Positions 43,182 to 53,154 of a stretch of 64,000 nucleotides of DNA are shown one piece after another. Numbering within the stretch: position 1 is the stretch's first letter; the number at the start of each line of letters is the position of its first letter. The translations under genes and the position numbers were made by a program. This DNA is from Trebonia sp963785645 (lineage in GTDB: Bacteria; Actinomycetota; Actinomycetes; Streptosporangiales; Streptosporangiaceae), in NCBI GenBank assembly GCA_963785645.1, contig CAWAWG010000009.1, forward strand, positions 186,001-250,000. Reading direction: 5' to 3'. Under the pieces are notes generated by a model. That model was not told where the DNA came from. It ran no database searches and saw only the letters and a program-made list of their open reading frames with translations.

Positions 43182-43807
43182 TAGGCCGCCCGCCGCCGTG
43201 ACCGGGTCAGGCGGCGGGCGGCGAAGGCGGCCAGCATCCCGAGGGCCAGCACGGTCAGGCCCGTCGCGGTGTAGGCCGGCACCTTGCTGCCGATGGCGCC
43301 GGACCCGGACGTTTCCTGGGCGGCGGCCGCGGGCAGCCGGTCAAGGTGAGCCGCGCAGACGACCGGGCGACTGCTGCCAGCCAGCTCAACGCAGGCGACC
43401 GCCGCGAGGCGCATCAGCGTGGCCGGGGTCTCGGTGACCTTGGCGGCGACGCGGAAGGTCTGGATCCCGCCCGCCCGGAGGCCGGCCGACCAGACCACGC
43501 GCCCGTTCCCGGCCACACCGTGATCGCTGGCCGAGATGAACGTCAGCCCGGTCGACATCGTCTGGGTGATCTTGAGACGCGGGGCGGCCACCGTCCCGGT
43601 ATCGCGCACGGTCACCGTGTAGCTGAGCCGGTCTCCGGCCTTCGCGGCCACCCGGCCGTCGTTGACCGAGATGGTCAGTCCCGGTTGCCCCGCCGCTGGA
43701 TGTACCGCCACCGGATGGCCCATGGCCATGACCGCGGGCAGCGCCACCAGTCCGACCGCGAGCACCCGGCTGGCCCGACCGGGCGCGGTGCCCTGTGAGG
43801 TGTTCAT
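43181..43807 (-). CDS. DUF11-domain membrane-anchored surface protein
   Basis: A 208-residue protein with a signal peptide (about 1-30), one DUF11 domain (LTISVNDGRVAAKAGDRLSYTVTVRDTGTVAAPRLKITQTMS) over about 45-130, a Pro/Ala linker and a C-terminal membrane helix (ATGLTVLALGMLAAFAARRL) plus Arg-rich tail. It has the topology of a wall-anchored display protein without an LPxTG motif. The fold is the same as the 15 repeats of the giant adhesin that begins 209 bases away on the other strand. Confidence 0.75.
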   Translation of the reverse strand: MNTSQGTAPGRASRVLAVGLVALPAVMAMGHPVAVHPAAGQPGLTISVNDGRVAAKAGDRLSYTVTVRDTGTVAAPRLKITQTMSTGLTFISASDHGVAGNGRVVWSAGLRAGGIQTFRVAAKVTETPATLMRLAAVACVELAGSSRPVVCAAHLDRLPAAAAQETSGSGAIGSKVPAYTATGLTVLALGMLAAFAARRLTRSRRRAA

Positions 43808-44015
43808 CGCCGCCTGCCTTTCACGTTGATACGAAGAGTAATCTTCTAAACTCGGCGAGTAGTCAATTTAGCAGGACAGATCGCGGTAGGCTGCCGCTCG
43901 GACTGAGTGACGTGATATCGGTGCCCGATTAGCGCCTATTTATTGGCTTAGTTCTTAGCTAATTTAGATTTTTCGTCTTGATGATTTAGTAACTGGCTGG
44001 CATTCATTCGGGGGA

Positions 44016-47000
44016 TTGATGCTGGGCATAATCGTGACATTGGCCGTGGCGACACTCGCGGTCGGCTCGCTGGTGACGGCCGCGGCCAGGCGCAAGCGAG
44101 CCTGGCTGCGTACGGTCGTGGTCGCTGCCCTGGTACTCGCGGGAGTCGTCGTCGTGGCGCCCGCTCGGGTCGCGGCGCTAAGCGGCACAACGCTCTTTGC
44201 CCAGACCTTTGCGAATAACACGGTGAATAGCACCTATCCCGTTTCCGTGCCGACGAGCCCGAATGGGAGTAATTACGCCTGCCTGACCGCTTCCGGCAGT
44301 AGCACAGGGACCCTGGTTAGCTGCCCGGCCAATAACGATGCGAATGGTTCCGGCAAACTCCGGCTGACGGCCGCAACGACCGGCCAGGAAGGCGGCATCT
44401 TCTCGGCGACGAGCGTGCCGACCTCCCAGGGCATCGACGCGACGTTCAACACGTACCAGTACGGCGGCAACGGAGCGGACGGCATCGCGTTCGTGCTCGC
44501 CGCCGTGAACCCGGCCGACCCGTTGTCGCCAGCGACGATCGGGCAGCCCGGCGGGTCGCTCGGCTATTCGGCCTACGCGGCGAACAGCGGTCTTGCCGAC
44601 GCGTACATGGGCATTGGCCTGGATGTCTACGGCAACTTCAGCGACAGCGCGTACCAGGGCAGTACCTGCACCAATCCCGCCTACATCAACACCACCGGCG
44701 GCACCGTGCCGGGTCAGGTCGTGGTCCGGGGGCCAGGCAACGGGACGACCGGCTACTGCGCCATCAACAGCAGCGCGACGAAGACGACATCGAAGGCGCT
44801 CACGCTGCGCGCCACCACCCGCGCCGCGTCGGTGGTGCCGGTCGAGGTCGCGATCAACCCGACCGCGGCCTCGTTCACCACCGCGTCGGGAATAGCGGTG
44901 GCGGCCGGTACCTACAAGGTGGTCTTCACCCCGGTGGGCGGATCGGCCACCACGCTGACCGGCACGCTGCCGACCGTGGCGTCCGGCCTGTACCCGTCGT
45001 CCACGTGGACGACCACGGCGGGGATTCCGAAGCAGCTCGTCTTCGGCTGGGTGGGTTCCACCGGCGCCGTCACCGACTTCCACGAGGTCGACAGCGCCAA
45101 CGTGGTCAGCTTCAACCCGGTACCGCAGCTCGCGGTGACGCAGACCAGCTACAGCGCCGCCTCGCCCGCCCTCGGCGCCCCCGTGACGTACACGGTCACC
45201 CCGAGCGTCACCTCCACCGGCACCAGCGAGAGTTCCCCGGTGTCGGTCAGCATCACGGCGCCGACCGGGGTGACCCCGGTCGGGGCGTACGGGTCGGGCT
45301 GGACCTGCGGATCGCCGTCGGGGCAGGTGATTACCTGTACCGACAGCTCGACTCCGTTCGCCGCGGGCTCTTCCCTGCCCGCGATCACTGTGGAGGGAAT
45401 TGTCACCGCGTCCGGGGTGACCTCGTCGACCATCCAGTCGGGCACGGTCGCGACGGCATCCTCGTCCGACGCCAACCCCGGGTACGCAAGCTCGGCGACC
45501 GCGGGCACGGTGCCCACCGCCCCGTCGGGTATCACCCTCAGCCCGACCTCGGGAACGATCGCCGGCGGCAACGCCGAAACGATAACCGGGACCAACATTT
45601 CCGGCGCCACCGCGATCGAGATCGGCACGACCGCCCAGCAGCAGGCGGGAACCCCGGTGGTCCTGCTGCCGTGTCCGTCGAATGTCGCGGCGGCCGGCTG
45701 CTTCACCACGAACGCGAACGGCAGCCTCAGCATCTCTTCCATGCCTTCGGTGTCCGCCGCCACCACGGTGAACGTCACGGTGGTCACGCTCGGCATCGCC
45801 GCGGCGGCCGTCTACACCTATACCTCCGCGCCGGCCGCGCCCACCGCGCCCACGGCCACGGCTGGGGCCGGCAGCGCCACCGTCACCTGGACGGCGCCGT
45901 CGAGCAACAACTCCACGATCACCGGTTACGTCGTCACGCCCTACCTGAACGGCGTCGCGCAGACGCCGGTCAACTACGACGCCTCCACCACCACCCGGAC
46001 CCTGACCGGCCTGACCACGGGAGCGTCCTACACGTTCACCGTCGCCGCCGTCAACGCGGTCGGCACCGGCACGGCCAGCCCGCTGTCCAATGCGGTGACC
46101 CCCTACACGGTGCCCGGCGCGCCGACCATCGGCACTGCCACCGCGGGGGACGCGGCGGCCACGGTGACCTGGACCGCCCCCGCCAGCAACGGCGGCAGCG
46201 CGATCACCGGCTACGTGGTCACGCCGTATATCGCGGGCGTCGCCCAGACCCCGCAGACGTTCAACAGCACCGCGACCACCGATACGGTGACCGGGCTGAC
46301 GGTCGGCACGAGTTACACGTTCAAGGTCGCCGCGATCAACGCCGCCGGCCCGGGTGCCGCTTCCGCGGCGTCGGGCAGCGTGACGATCAACTCGGGGCCG
46401 AGCCTGACCTTTGCCGCGCCTCCGTCCGGCGAGGTCAGCATCGCCTACAGCGACCAGCTCACCGCGACGGGCGGCACGGGCTCACTGACCTGGTCCGTCA
46501 GCAGCGGCAGCCTGCCGCCGGGCGTGACCCTGAATTCCTCGACGGGGCTGCTGTCCGGCACCCCGACGACGGCAGGCACCTATTCCTTCACCGTCCAGAT
46601 CGCCGACACCGCCGGCGGAATCGCCACCAAGGCGGCCACGATCACGATCGCCGCCGTGCCGTCGCTGGCCAATCCGGCGCCGCCCTCGGGACAGGCCGCG
46701 GTGGCCTACAGCGACACGCTGGCGGTCACCGGCGGCACCGGGCCCTACACCTGGTCGGTGTCCGGCGGCAGCCTTCCGGCCGGGCTGACGCTCAACCCCT
46801 CCACCGGCGTCCTGTCCGGCACGCCGACCACGCTTGGCCTGTCCACCTTCACGGTGAAGGTCACCGACGCCGACGGGCTGTCGGCCACGCAGTCGCTCAG
46901 CCTGACCGTCATGACCGGCCCCCTGGTCATCACCACCTCCTCGAACACCTCCACGGCGGTGCCGGGCGGTACCGTCGGCTATACGGTCACGATCACCAAC

Positions 47001-50000
47001 ACCGCCGCGAGCGCCTACTCGGGTGTCGCGTACTCGATCCCGCTGTCCGACGTGCTCGACGACGCCACCTACAACAACGACGCCTCGGCGACCGCCGGCT
47101 CGGTCGCCTACTCAAGCCCGAACCTGACCTGGACCGGCAACCTGGCCGCGGGTGCGGTCGCGACCGTCACCTTCTCGGTCACCGTCAAGAACCCCGATAC
47201 CGGCAACGACATGCTGAACTTCACGGTCAGTTCGGCGACCAACGGCACCAACTGCCCGGCGAGCACGACCGACGCGCGCTGCACGGCGTCGGTGCCGGTG
47301 TCGGCGCTGACCATCTCGCAGACGCCCTCGGTGACGTCGGCCGCACCCGGTGCCTCGGTCCAGTACACCGTCACGGTGACCAACTCCGGCGTGGTCGCCT
47401 ACACCGGAGCCACGTTCACCGAACCACTGACCGGGGTGCTCGACGACGCCGTCTACAACAACAACGCCGCCGCGACGGCCGGGACGGTCAGCTACTCCAG
47501 TCCCAACCTGACCTGGACTGGCAACCTGGCGGTGGGCGCCAGCGCCACCATCACCTTCTCGGTGACGGTGAGCAACCCCGACACCGGCAACAAGGTCCTC
47601 GCCAGCACGATCACGTCGGCCACCTCCGGCAGCAACTGCTACTCGGGCAGCACCGACGCGCGCTGCACGGCCACGGTCAACGTGCAGGGCCTGACGATCA
47701 CCAGCACCGCGAGCACGGCCTCGACCACCCCCGGCAGCACCGTGCAGTACACCGTCACGGTGACCAACAGCGGGCAGGCCAGCTACACGGGCGCGAGCAT
47801 CAGCGACTCGCTGTCCGGAGTGCTCGACGACGCCGTCTACAACGGCGACGCCGCCGCGACCACCGGCAGCCTGTCCTACTCAAGCCCGAACCTGACCTGG
47901 ACCGGCAACCTGGCCGCGGGCGCGACCGCCACCATCACCTTCTCGGCGACCGTGAACAATCCCGACACCGGCGACAAGGTGCTGGCCACCGCGGTCACCT
48001 CGCCGACACCGGCGAGCAACTGCCCGACCGGAGGGACGAATCCCGCGTGCAGCAACTCGGTCACCGTCCTGGTCCCCGGCCTGACCATCGCCATGACCGC
48101 CGGCGTCTCCACCACCACCCCGGGATCGACGGTGCAGTACACCGTCACGGTGACGGACTCCGGCCAGACCTCGTACACGGGGGCAACCGCCGCCGTATCG
48201 CTGTCGGGGATGCTGGACGACGCGTCGTATAACGGGAACGCGGCGGCGACCGTCGGCGGCGTAACGTTCACGAGCCCGAACCTGACCTGGACGGGGAACC
48301 TGTCACCGGGCGGCTCGGCGTCCGTCACGTTCTCGGTGACGGTGAACAACCCCGATACCGGCGACAAGATCCTGAACGGCACGGTCACCTCGGCGGCGGC
48401 CGGCACCAACTGCACGGTCGGCAGCACCGACCCCAACTGCTCAAGCACGGTCCAGGTCCTGGTACCCGGCCTGAACCTCTCCGTCGCCGCCAACACGACG
48501 TCAACCACGGCCGGATCCACCGTGAGCTACACGGTGACCGCCGCCAACACCGGGCAGACCACGGACACGAACGTCAGCTTTGCCGATAACCTCAGCGGCG
48601 TCCTGGATGACGCGGCCTACAACGCGAATGCCTCGGCGTCGACAGGCACCGTCTCCTATACGAGTCCGAACCTGACGTGGACGGGGACGCTGGCGCCCGG
48701 CGCGACCGCGACCATCACGTATTCGGTGACGGTAAACAACCCCGACACCGGTAACAAGATCCTGGTCAGCACGCTGACGTCGTCCGCGGCGGGGACCAAC
48801 TGCGCGTCCGGCAGCAGCGACCCGGCCTGTTCCGCCACCGTGACGGTGTCGTCGTTGTCGATTTCGAATGTGGGGAGTCCGGTGACGACGACGCCGGGCG
48901 GGGTGGTGCGGTATACGGCGGTGTTCACGAATACGGGGCAGACGCCGTACAACGGGATCTTGGTGCAGACGGACGCGACGGACGTGTTTGATGACGCGTC
49001 GCCGAACGGTGACCAGACGGCGACGTCGGGGACGCTGGTGCTGACGTCGTCGGGGATTTCGTGGACGGGGAATATCCCGGTGGGGGGTTCGGTGACGATT
49101 ACCGGGACGGTGACGGTGAACAACCCGGATACGGGGAACAAGGTGCTGACGAGCACGCTGGTGACGGCGGCGCCGGGGTCGAACTGTGCGTCGGGGAGCA
49201 CGGATCCGGCGTGCACGGCGACGGTGCAGGTGCAGGTGCCGGGGCTGACGATTACGAACACGCCGTCGACGAGCACGACGACGCCCGGTTCCACGGTGGG
49301 CTACACGGTGACGATCGCCGACACCGGCCAGACGTCCTACACCGGGATCTCCGTCGCCGACGACCTCACCGGCATCTTCGGTGACGCGCGTCTACAACGG
49401 CGACGCGGCGGCGACGGCCGGCGCGGTCTCCTACACGAGTCCGACCCTGACCTGGACCGGAAACATAACCCCCGGGAACACGGTCACCGTCACCTTCTCC
49501 GTTACGGTCAACAACCCCGATACCGACGGCAAGGTCCTGGTGACCACGGTCACCTCCTCGGCTACCGGGTCAACCTGCCCGACCGGGACGACCACGTCAC
49601 CGTGCCGCAACTCGGTGGGAGTGCTCACGCCGGGACTCACAATCACCAATACCGCGAACTCCGGCACGGCCGTTCCCGGCGGGACCGTGCAGTACACGGT
49701 CACCATCGCCAACACCGGCCAGACGCCCTACGCCAGTGCCACCGTGGCCGACAACCTGACCGGCGTGCTGGACGACGCGGCCTACAACAGCAACGCATCG
49801 GCGAGCGCCGGCACCGTGTCCTACACCAGCCCCACCCTGACCTGGACCGGCAGCCTGGCGACGGCTGCGACCGTCACCGTCACCTTCTCGGTCACGGTGA
49901 GCAACCCCGACACCGGCGACAAGTCCCTGGCCAGCACGGTGACCTCCGCCGCGGCGGGGTCCAACTGCGCCTCGGGCAGCACGGACACGCGCTGCGCCTC

Positions 50001-50147
50001 CACGGTCACCGTGGAGAGCACGGCCCTGCTCACGATCGCGGTCACGTCCGATGTCTCGTCTGCCGTCGCGAGCGGAGTCGTCCATTACACGGTTACCGTC
50101 AACAATGCCGCGGCGACCCAGTACACCGGGGCCACCTTTGTCGATAA
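44016..50147 (+). CDS. giant lectin/DUF11 surface adhesin, 5' part (frameshifted)
   Basis: From ATG 44016 the frame is open to 50147, but only to 49388 is it protein-like. Domains: signal region (1-50), L-type lectin-like domain (55-370, FATNTY-like FANNTVN, IGLDVYGNF, FGWVGSTGAVTDFHEVDSAN), a DUF11-like module (370-500), IPT/TIG (505-605), two Fn3 (608-700, 700-793), two He_PIG Ig-like domains (795-967), then 15 DUF11 repeats of about 130 residues. After repeat 6 a one-base insertion at 49389 shifts the frame; the other frame (see 49381) continues. With one base removed the product is about 3045 residues. Confidence 0.8.
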   Translation: MMLGIIVTLAVATLAVGSLVTAAARRKRAWLRTVVVAALVLAGVVVVAPARVAALSGTTLFAQTFANNTVNSTYPVSVPTSPNGSNYACLTASGSSTGTLVSCPANNDANGSGKLRLTAATTGQEGGIFSATSVPTSQGIDATFNTYQYGGNGADGIAFVLAAVNPADPLSPATIGQPGGSLGYSAYAANSGLADAYMGIGLDVYGNFSDSAYQGSTCTNPAYINTTGGTVPGQVVVRGPGNGTTGYCAINSSATKTTSKALTLRATTRAASVVPVEVAINPTAASFTTASGIAVAAGTYKVVFTPVGGSATTLTGTLPTVASGLYPSSTWTTTAGIPKQLVFGWVGSTGAVTDFHEVDSANVVSFNPVPQLAVTQTSYSAASPALGAPVTYTVTPSVTSTGTSESSPVSVSITAPTGVTPVGAYGSGWTCGSPSGQVITCTDSSTPFAAGSSLPAITVEGIVTASGVTSSTIQSGTVATASSSDANPGYASSATAGTVPTAPSGITLSPTSGTIAGGNAETITGTNISGATAIEIGTTAQQQAGTPVVLLPCPSNVAAAGCFTTNANGSLSISSMPSVSAATTVNVTVVTLGIAAAAVYTYTSAPAAPTAPTATAGAGSATVTWTAPSSNNSTITGYVVTPYLNGVAQTPVNYDASTTTRTLTGLTTGASYTFTVAAVNAVGTGTASPLSNAVTPYTVPGAPTIGTATAGDAAATVTWTAPASNGGSAITGYVVTPYIAGVAQTPQTFNSTATTDTVTGLTVGTSYTFKVAAINAAGPGAASAASGSVTINSGPSLTFAAPPSGEVSIAYSDQLTATGGTGSLTWSVSSGSLPPGVTLNSSTGLLSGTPTTAGTYSFTVQIADTAGGIATKAATITIAAVPSLANPAPPSGQAAVAYSDTLAVTGGTGPYTWSVSGGSLPAGLTLNPSTGVLSGTPTTLGLSTFTVKVTDADGLSATQSLSLTVMTGPLVITTSSNTSTAVPGGTVGYTVTITNTAASAYSGVAYSIPLSDVLDDATYNNDASATAGSVAYSSPNLTWTGNLAAGAVATVTFSVTVKNPDTGNDMLNFTVSSATNGTNCPASTTDARCTASVPVSALTISQTPSVTSAAPGASVQYTVTVTNSGVVAYTGATFTEPLTGVLDDAVYNNNAAATAGTVSYSSPNLTWTGNLAVGASATITFSVTVSNPDTGNKVLASTITSATSGSNCYSGSTDARCTATVNVQGLTITSTASTASTTPGSTVQYTVTVTNSGQASYTGASISDSLSGVLDDAVYNGDAAATTGSLSYSSPNLTWTGNLAAGATATITFSATVNNPDTGDKVLATAVTSPTPASNCPTGGTNPACSNSVTVLVPGLTIAMTAGVSTTTPGSTVQYTVTVTDSGQTSYTGATAAVSLSGMLDDASYNGNAAATVGGVTFTSPNLTWTGNLSPGGSASVTFSVTVNNPDTGDKILNGTVTSAAAGTNCTVGSTDPNCSSTVQVLVPGLNLSVAANTTSTTAGSTVSYTVTAANTGQTTDTNVSFADNLSGVLDDAAYNANASASTGTVSYTSPNLTWTGTLAPGATATITYSVTVNNPDTGNKILVSTLTSSAAGTNCASGSSDPACSATVTVSSLSISNVGSPVTTTPGGVVRYTAVFTNTGQTPYNGILVQTDATDVFDDASPNGDQTATSGTLVLTSSGISWTGNIPVGGSVTITGTVTVNNPDTGNKVLTSTLVTAAPGSNCASGSTDPACTATVQVQVPGLTITNTPSTSTTTPGSTVGYTVTIADTGQTSYTGISVADDLTGIFGDARLQRRRGGDGRRGLLHESDPDLDRKHNPREHGHRHLLRYGQQPRYRRQGPGDHGHLLGYRVNLPDRDDHVTVPQLGGSAHAGTHNHQYRELRHGRSRRDRAVHGHHRQHRPDALRQCHRGRQPDRRAGRRGLQQQRIGERRHRVLHQPHPDLDRQPGDGCDRHRHLLGHGEQPRHRRQVPGQHGDLRRGGVQLRLGQHGHALRLHGHRGEHGPAHDRGHVRCLVCRRERSRPLHGYRQQCRGDPVHRGHLCR

Positions 50148-51200
50148 CCTCAGCGGCGTCCTGGATGACGCGGCCTACAACGCGGATGCGGCGGCGAGCG
50201 TCGGCTCGGTCTCTTACACCAGCCCCAACCTGACGTGGACGGGGACGCTGGCGGCCAACGCGACCGCGACCATCACGTTCTCGGTGACGGTGGACAACCC
50301 GGACACCGGCGGCAACGACATCCTGGCGAGCACGCTGACGTCTTCGGCGGCCGGTTCCAACTGCGCGTCGGGTAATACGGATGCGCGGTGCGCGAACACG
50401 GTGACGGTGTCGTCGTTGTCGATTTCGAATGTGGGGAGTCCGGTGACGACGACGCCGGGCGGGGTGGTGCGGTATACGGCGGTGTTCACGAATACGGGGC
50501 AGACGCCGTACAACGGGATCTTGGTGCAGACGGACGCGACGGACGTGTTTGATGACGCGTCGCCGAACGGTGACCAGACGGCGACGTCGGGGACGCTGGT
50601 GCTGACGTCGTCGGGGATTTCGTGGACGGGGAATATCCCGGTGGGGGGTTCGGTGACGATTACCGGGACGGTGACGGTGAACAACCCGGATACGGGGAAC
50701 AAGGTGCTGACGAGCACGCTGGTGACGGCGGCGCCGGGGTCGAACTGTGCGTCGGGGAGCACGGATCCGGCGTGCACGGCGACGGTGCAGGTGCAGGTGC
50801 CGGGGCTGACGATTACGAACACGCCGTCGACGAGCACGACGACGCCCGGTTCCACGGTGGGCTACACGGTGACGATCGCGGACACCGGCCAGACGTCCTA
50901 CACCGGGATCTCCGTCGCCGACGACCTCACCGGGATCTTCGGTGACGCGGTGTACAACGGCGACGCGGCCGCCACCGCGGGCGCCGTCTCCTACACGAGT
51001 CCGACCCTGACCTGGACCGGAAACATAACCCCCGGGAACACGGTCACCGTCACCTTCTCCATTACGGTCAACAACCCGGACACGGGCGGCAAGGTCCTGG
51101 TGACCACGGTCACCTCCTCGGCCACCGGGTCAACCTGCCCGGCCGGGACGAACGCCGCGGCGTGCCAGCCGACCGTCGCGGTGCTCACGCCGGGACTCAG
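48838..51200. repeat. 1560-bp segmental duplication inside the adhesin
   Basis: Segments starting at 48838 and 50399 are nearly identical for about 800 bp (offset 1561 before the inserted base, 1560 after). They correspond to four DUF11 repeats (520 codons). The first 440 bp of each copy use G-ending codons (TCG, ACG, GGG) unlike the flanking repeats, which use C-ending ones. Confidence 0.85.
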
Positions 51201-53154
51201 CATCACCAGCACGGCCGGCAGCAGCACGACGACGCCGGGGGCCACCGTCAGCTATACGGTGACGATCACCGACTCGGGCGAGACGCCTTACTCCGGTATC
51301 ACCGTGGCCGACAACCTGACCGGCGTGCTGGACGACGCGGCCTACAACAGCAACGCATCGGTGAGCGCGGGCGCCGTGTCCTACACCAGCCCCACCCTGA
51401 CCTGGACCGGCAGCCTCAATCCGGGCAACTCGGCCACCGTCACATTCTCGGTCACGGTGAACAACCCCGACACCGGCGACAAGACCCTGTCGACCACGGT
51501 GACAACCGCGGCGGTCGGCAGCAACTGCCCGTCAGGCAGCACCGATCCCAACTGCGCGACCAGCGTGCCCGTCTCGGTGCTGACAATCGTCAACTCGGCC
51601 AGCGTGACGACCGTGACGCCCGGCGGAACCGTCGATTACACCGTCACCGTCACCAACAGCGGGCAGGTGACGGTGTCAAACGGAACCCTGACCATTCCGC
51701 TCAGCGACGTCATCGATGACGCGGTCTACAACGGCGACGCCGCCGCGACCGCGGGCACCGTCTCCTACACCAGTCCGAACCTGACATGGACGGGAACGCT
51801 AGCGACCCAGGCGAGCGCGACGATCACGTTCTCCGCGACGGTCAACGATCCCGATACCGGGAACAAGACGCTCCAGGACACCATCACCTCCACCACGCCA
51901 GGCAGCACCTGTCCCGCTTCCGGCACCGCCCCCGCCGCCTGCACGACGGCTGTCAGCGTGCTGGTCCCCGGACTCACCATCAGCACAACCGCCAGTTCGA
52001 GCACCACCACCCCGGGGTCCGCGGTGCAGTACACGATCACCGTGGCCGACACCGGCCAGACCAGCTACACCGGCGTGGCGGTCACCGACGACCTGACCAA
52101 CATCCTGAACGACTCGGTCTACAACGGCGACGCGGCCGCGACCACCGGCTCGGTCGCGTACGCCAGTCCCACCCTGACCTGGACCGGCAACCTGGCACCG
52201 GGCGACACGGCGACCATCACGTTCTCCGTCACCGTCGACAACCCCGACAACGGCGACAAGCACCTGACTAATACCGTCGTCTCGACCGCCCAGGGCAGCA
52301 CGTGCCCGTCCGGCAGCACCAACCCGGCCTGCACCGCCGCCGTGACCGACCTCATTCCGGGCCTGACCATCACCAAGACCGCCAACGTGGCCAGCGCCAC
52401 CCCGGGCTCGGCCGTGGATTACACCATCACGGTGGCCGATACCGGCCAGACCAGCTACACCGGCGCGGCCGTCACCGACGACCTCACCGGCGTACTCGGC
52501 GCGGCGGCGTACAACAGCGACGCGGCCGCGACCACCGGCTCGGTCGCGTACGCCAGTCCCACCCTGACCTGGACGGGCAACCTGGCACCGGGCGGCACGG
52601 CCACCGTCACCTACTCGGTCACCATCGACAACCCGGAGACCGGCGGCACGAGCATGACCAACACCGTGACCTCAACCGTGGCAGGCAGCACGTGCCCGAC
52701 GAGCTCAACCGGCGGCCAGTGCACCGTGACGACCGGCATCATCAGCGGACCGTTGACGATGACCGCGCCGGCCAGCGCGGACCTCGGCTCCGGGGCGCCG
52801 GGCTCCACCGTCCAGGGCAGCCTGGGAACCGTCCAGGTCACCGACGGACGGGGCTTCGGCGCCGACTGGACTGCCACGGTGTCGTCGAGCGATTTCAGCG
52901 CCGGCGGTCCCACCGAGACCATCCCGGTCAGCGACGCCACCTACGCCATCACCAGCCTCACCACCGAGACCGGCCCCGCCACCTTCGGTTACGTTCCCCA
53001 GGTGGGCCTGTCGCAGAATGCGCAGAACGTGGTCAGCGCCACCAACGTGAACGGCAACACCGCCGTCTCCTGGAATCCCGTGATCCACGTCGCGGTGCCC
53101 GGCGGAGCCGTCGGAGGGACCTACTCAGCCACGATCGTCCACTCCGTGTCGTAA
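49381..53154 (+). CDS. giant lectin/DUF11 surface adhesin, 3' part
   Basis: The continuation of the adhesin in the next frame (start nominal, since the real start is at 44016). It holds DUF11 repeats 7-15 and ends with a C-terminal WxL-like domain (about 130 residues, LTMTAPASADLGSGAPGSTVQG, then VTDGRGFGADWTATVSSSDF and VSWNPVIHVAVPGGAVGGTYSATIVHSVS) homologous to the whole mature 41389 protein. No LPxTG or membrane helix is present, so attachment would be by this C-terminal domain. Repeats 6-7 and 10-11 are the duplicated pair noted above. Confidence 0.8.
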   Translation: MTRVYNGDAAATAGAVSYTSPTLTWTGNITPGNTVTVTFSVTVNNPDTDGKVLVTTVTSSATGSTCPTGTTTSPCRNSVGVLTPGLTITNTANSGTAVPGGTVQYTVTIANTGQTPYASATVADNLTGVLDDAAYNSNASASAGTVSYTSPTLTWTGSLATAATVTVTFSVTVSNPDTGDKSLASTVTSAAAGSNCASGSTDTRCASTVTVESTALLTIAVTSDVSSAVASGVVHYTVTVNNAAATQYTGATFVDNLSGVLDDAAYNADAAASVGSVSYTSPNLTWTGTLAANATATITFSVTVDNPDTGGNDILASTLTSSAAGSNCASGNTDARCANTVTVSSLSISNVGSPVTTTPGGVVRYTAVFTNTGQTPYNGILVQTDATDVFDDASPNGDQTATSGTLVLTSSGISWTGNIPVGGSVTITGTVTVNNPDTGNKVLTSTLVTAAPGSNCASGSTDPACTATVQVQVPGLTITNTPSTSTTTPGSTVGYTVTIADTGQTSYTGISVADDLTGIFGDAVYNGDAAATAGAVSYTSPTLTWTGNITPGNTVTVTFSITVNNPDTGGKVLVTTVTSSATGSTCPAGTNAAACQPTVAVLTPGLSITSTAGSSTTTPGATVSYTVTITDSGETPYSGITVADNLTGVLDDAAYNSNASVSAGAVSYTSPTLTWTGSLNPGNSATVTFSVTVNNPDTGDKTLSTTVTTAAVGSNCPSGSTDPNCATSVPVSVLTIVNSASVTTVTPGGTVDYTVTVTNSGQVTVSNGTLTIPLSDVIDDAVYNGDAAATAGTVSYTSPNLTWTGTLATQASATITFSATVNDPDTGNKTLQDTITSTTPGSTCPASGTAPAACTTAVSVLVPGLTISTTASSSTTTPGSAVQYTITVADTGQTSYTGVAVTDDLTNILNDSVYNGDAAATTGSVAYASPTLTWTGNLAPGDTATITFSVTVDNPDNGDKHLTNTVVSTAQGSTCPSGSTNPACTAAVTDLIPGLTITKTANVASATPGSAVDYTITVADTGQTSYTGAAVTDDLTGVLGAAAYNSDAAATTGSVAYASPTLTWTGNLAPGGTATVTYSVTIDNPETGGTSMTNTVTSTVAGSTCPTSSTGGQCTVTTGIISGPLTMTAPASADLGSGAPGSTVQGSLGTVQVTDGRGFGADWTATVSSSDFSAGGPTETIPVSDATYAITSLTTETGPATFGYVPQVGLSQNAQNVVSATNVNGNTAVSWNPVIHVAVPGGAVGGTYSATIVHSVS

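Noticed and set aside
44178..53088. Numerous long minus-strand ORFs across the adhesin gene
   Set aside because: They are antisense shadows of the repetitive, GC-rich adhesin sequence, with no ribosome-binding sites.
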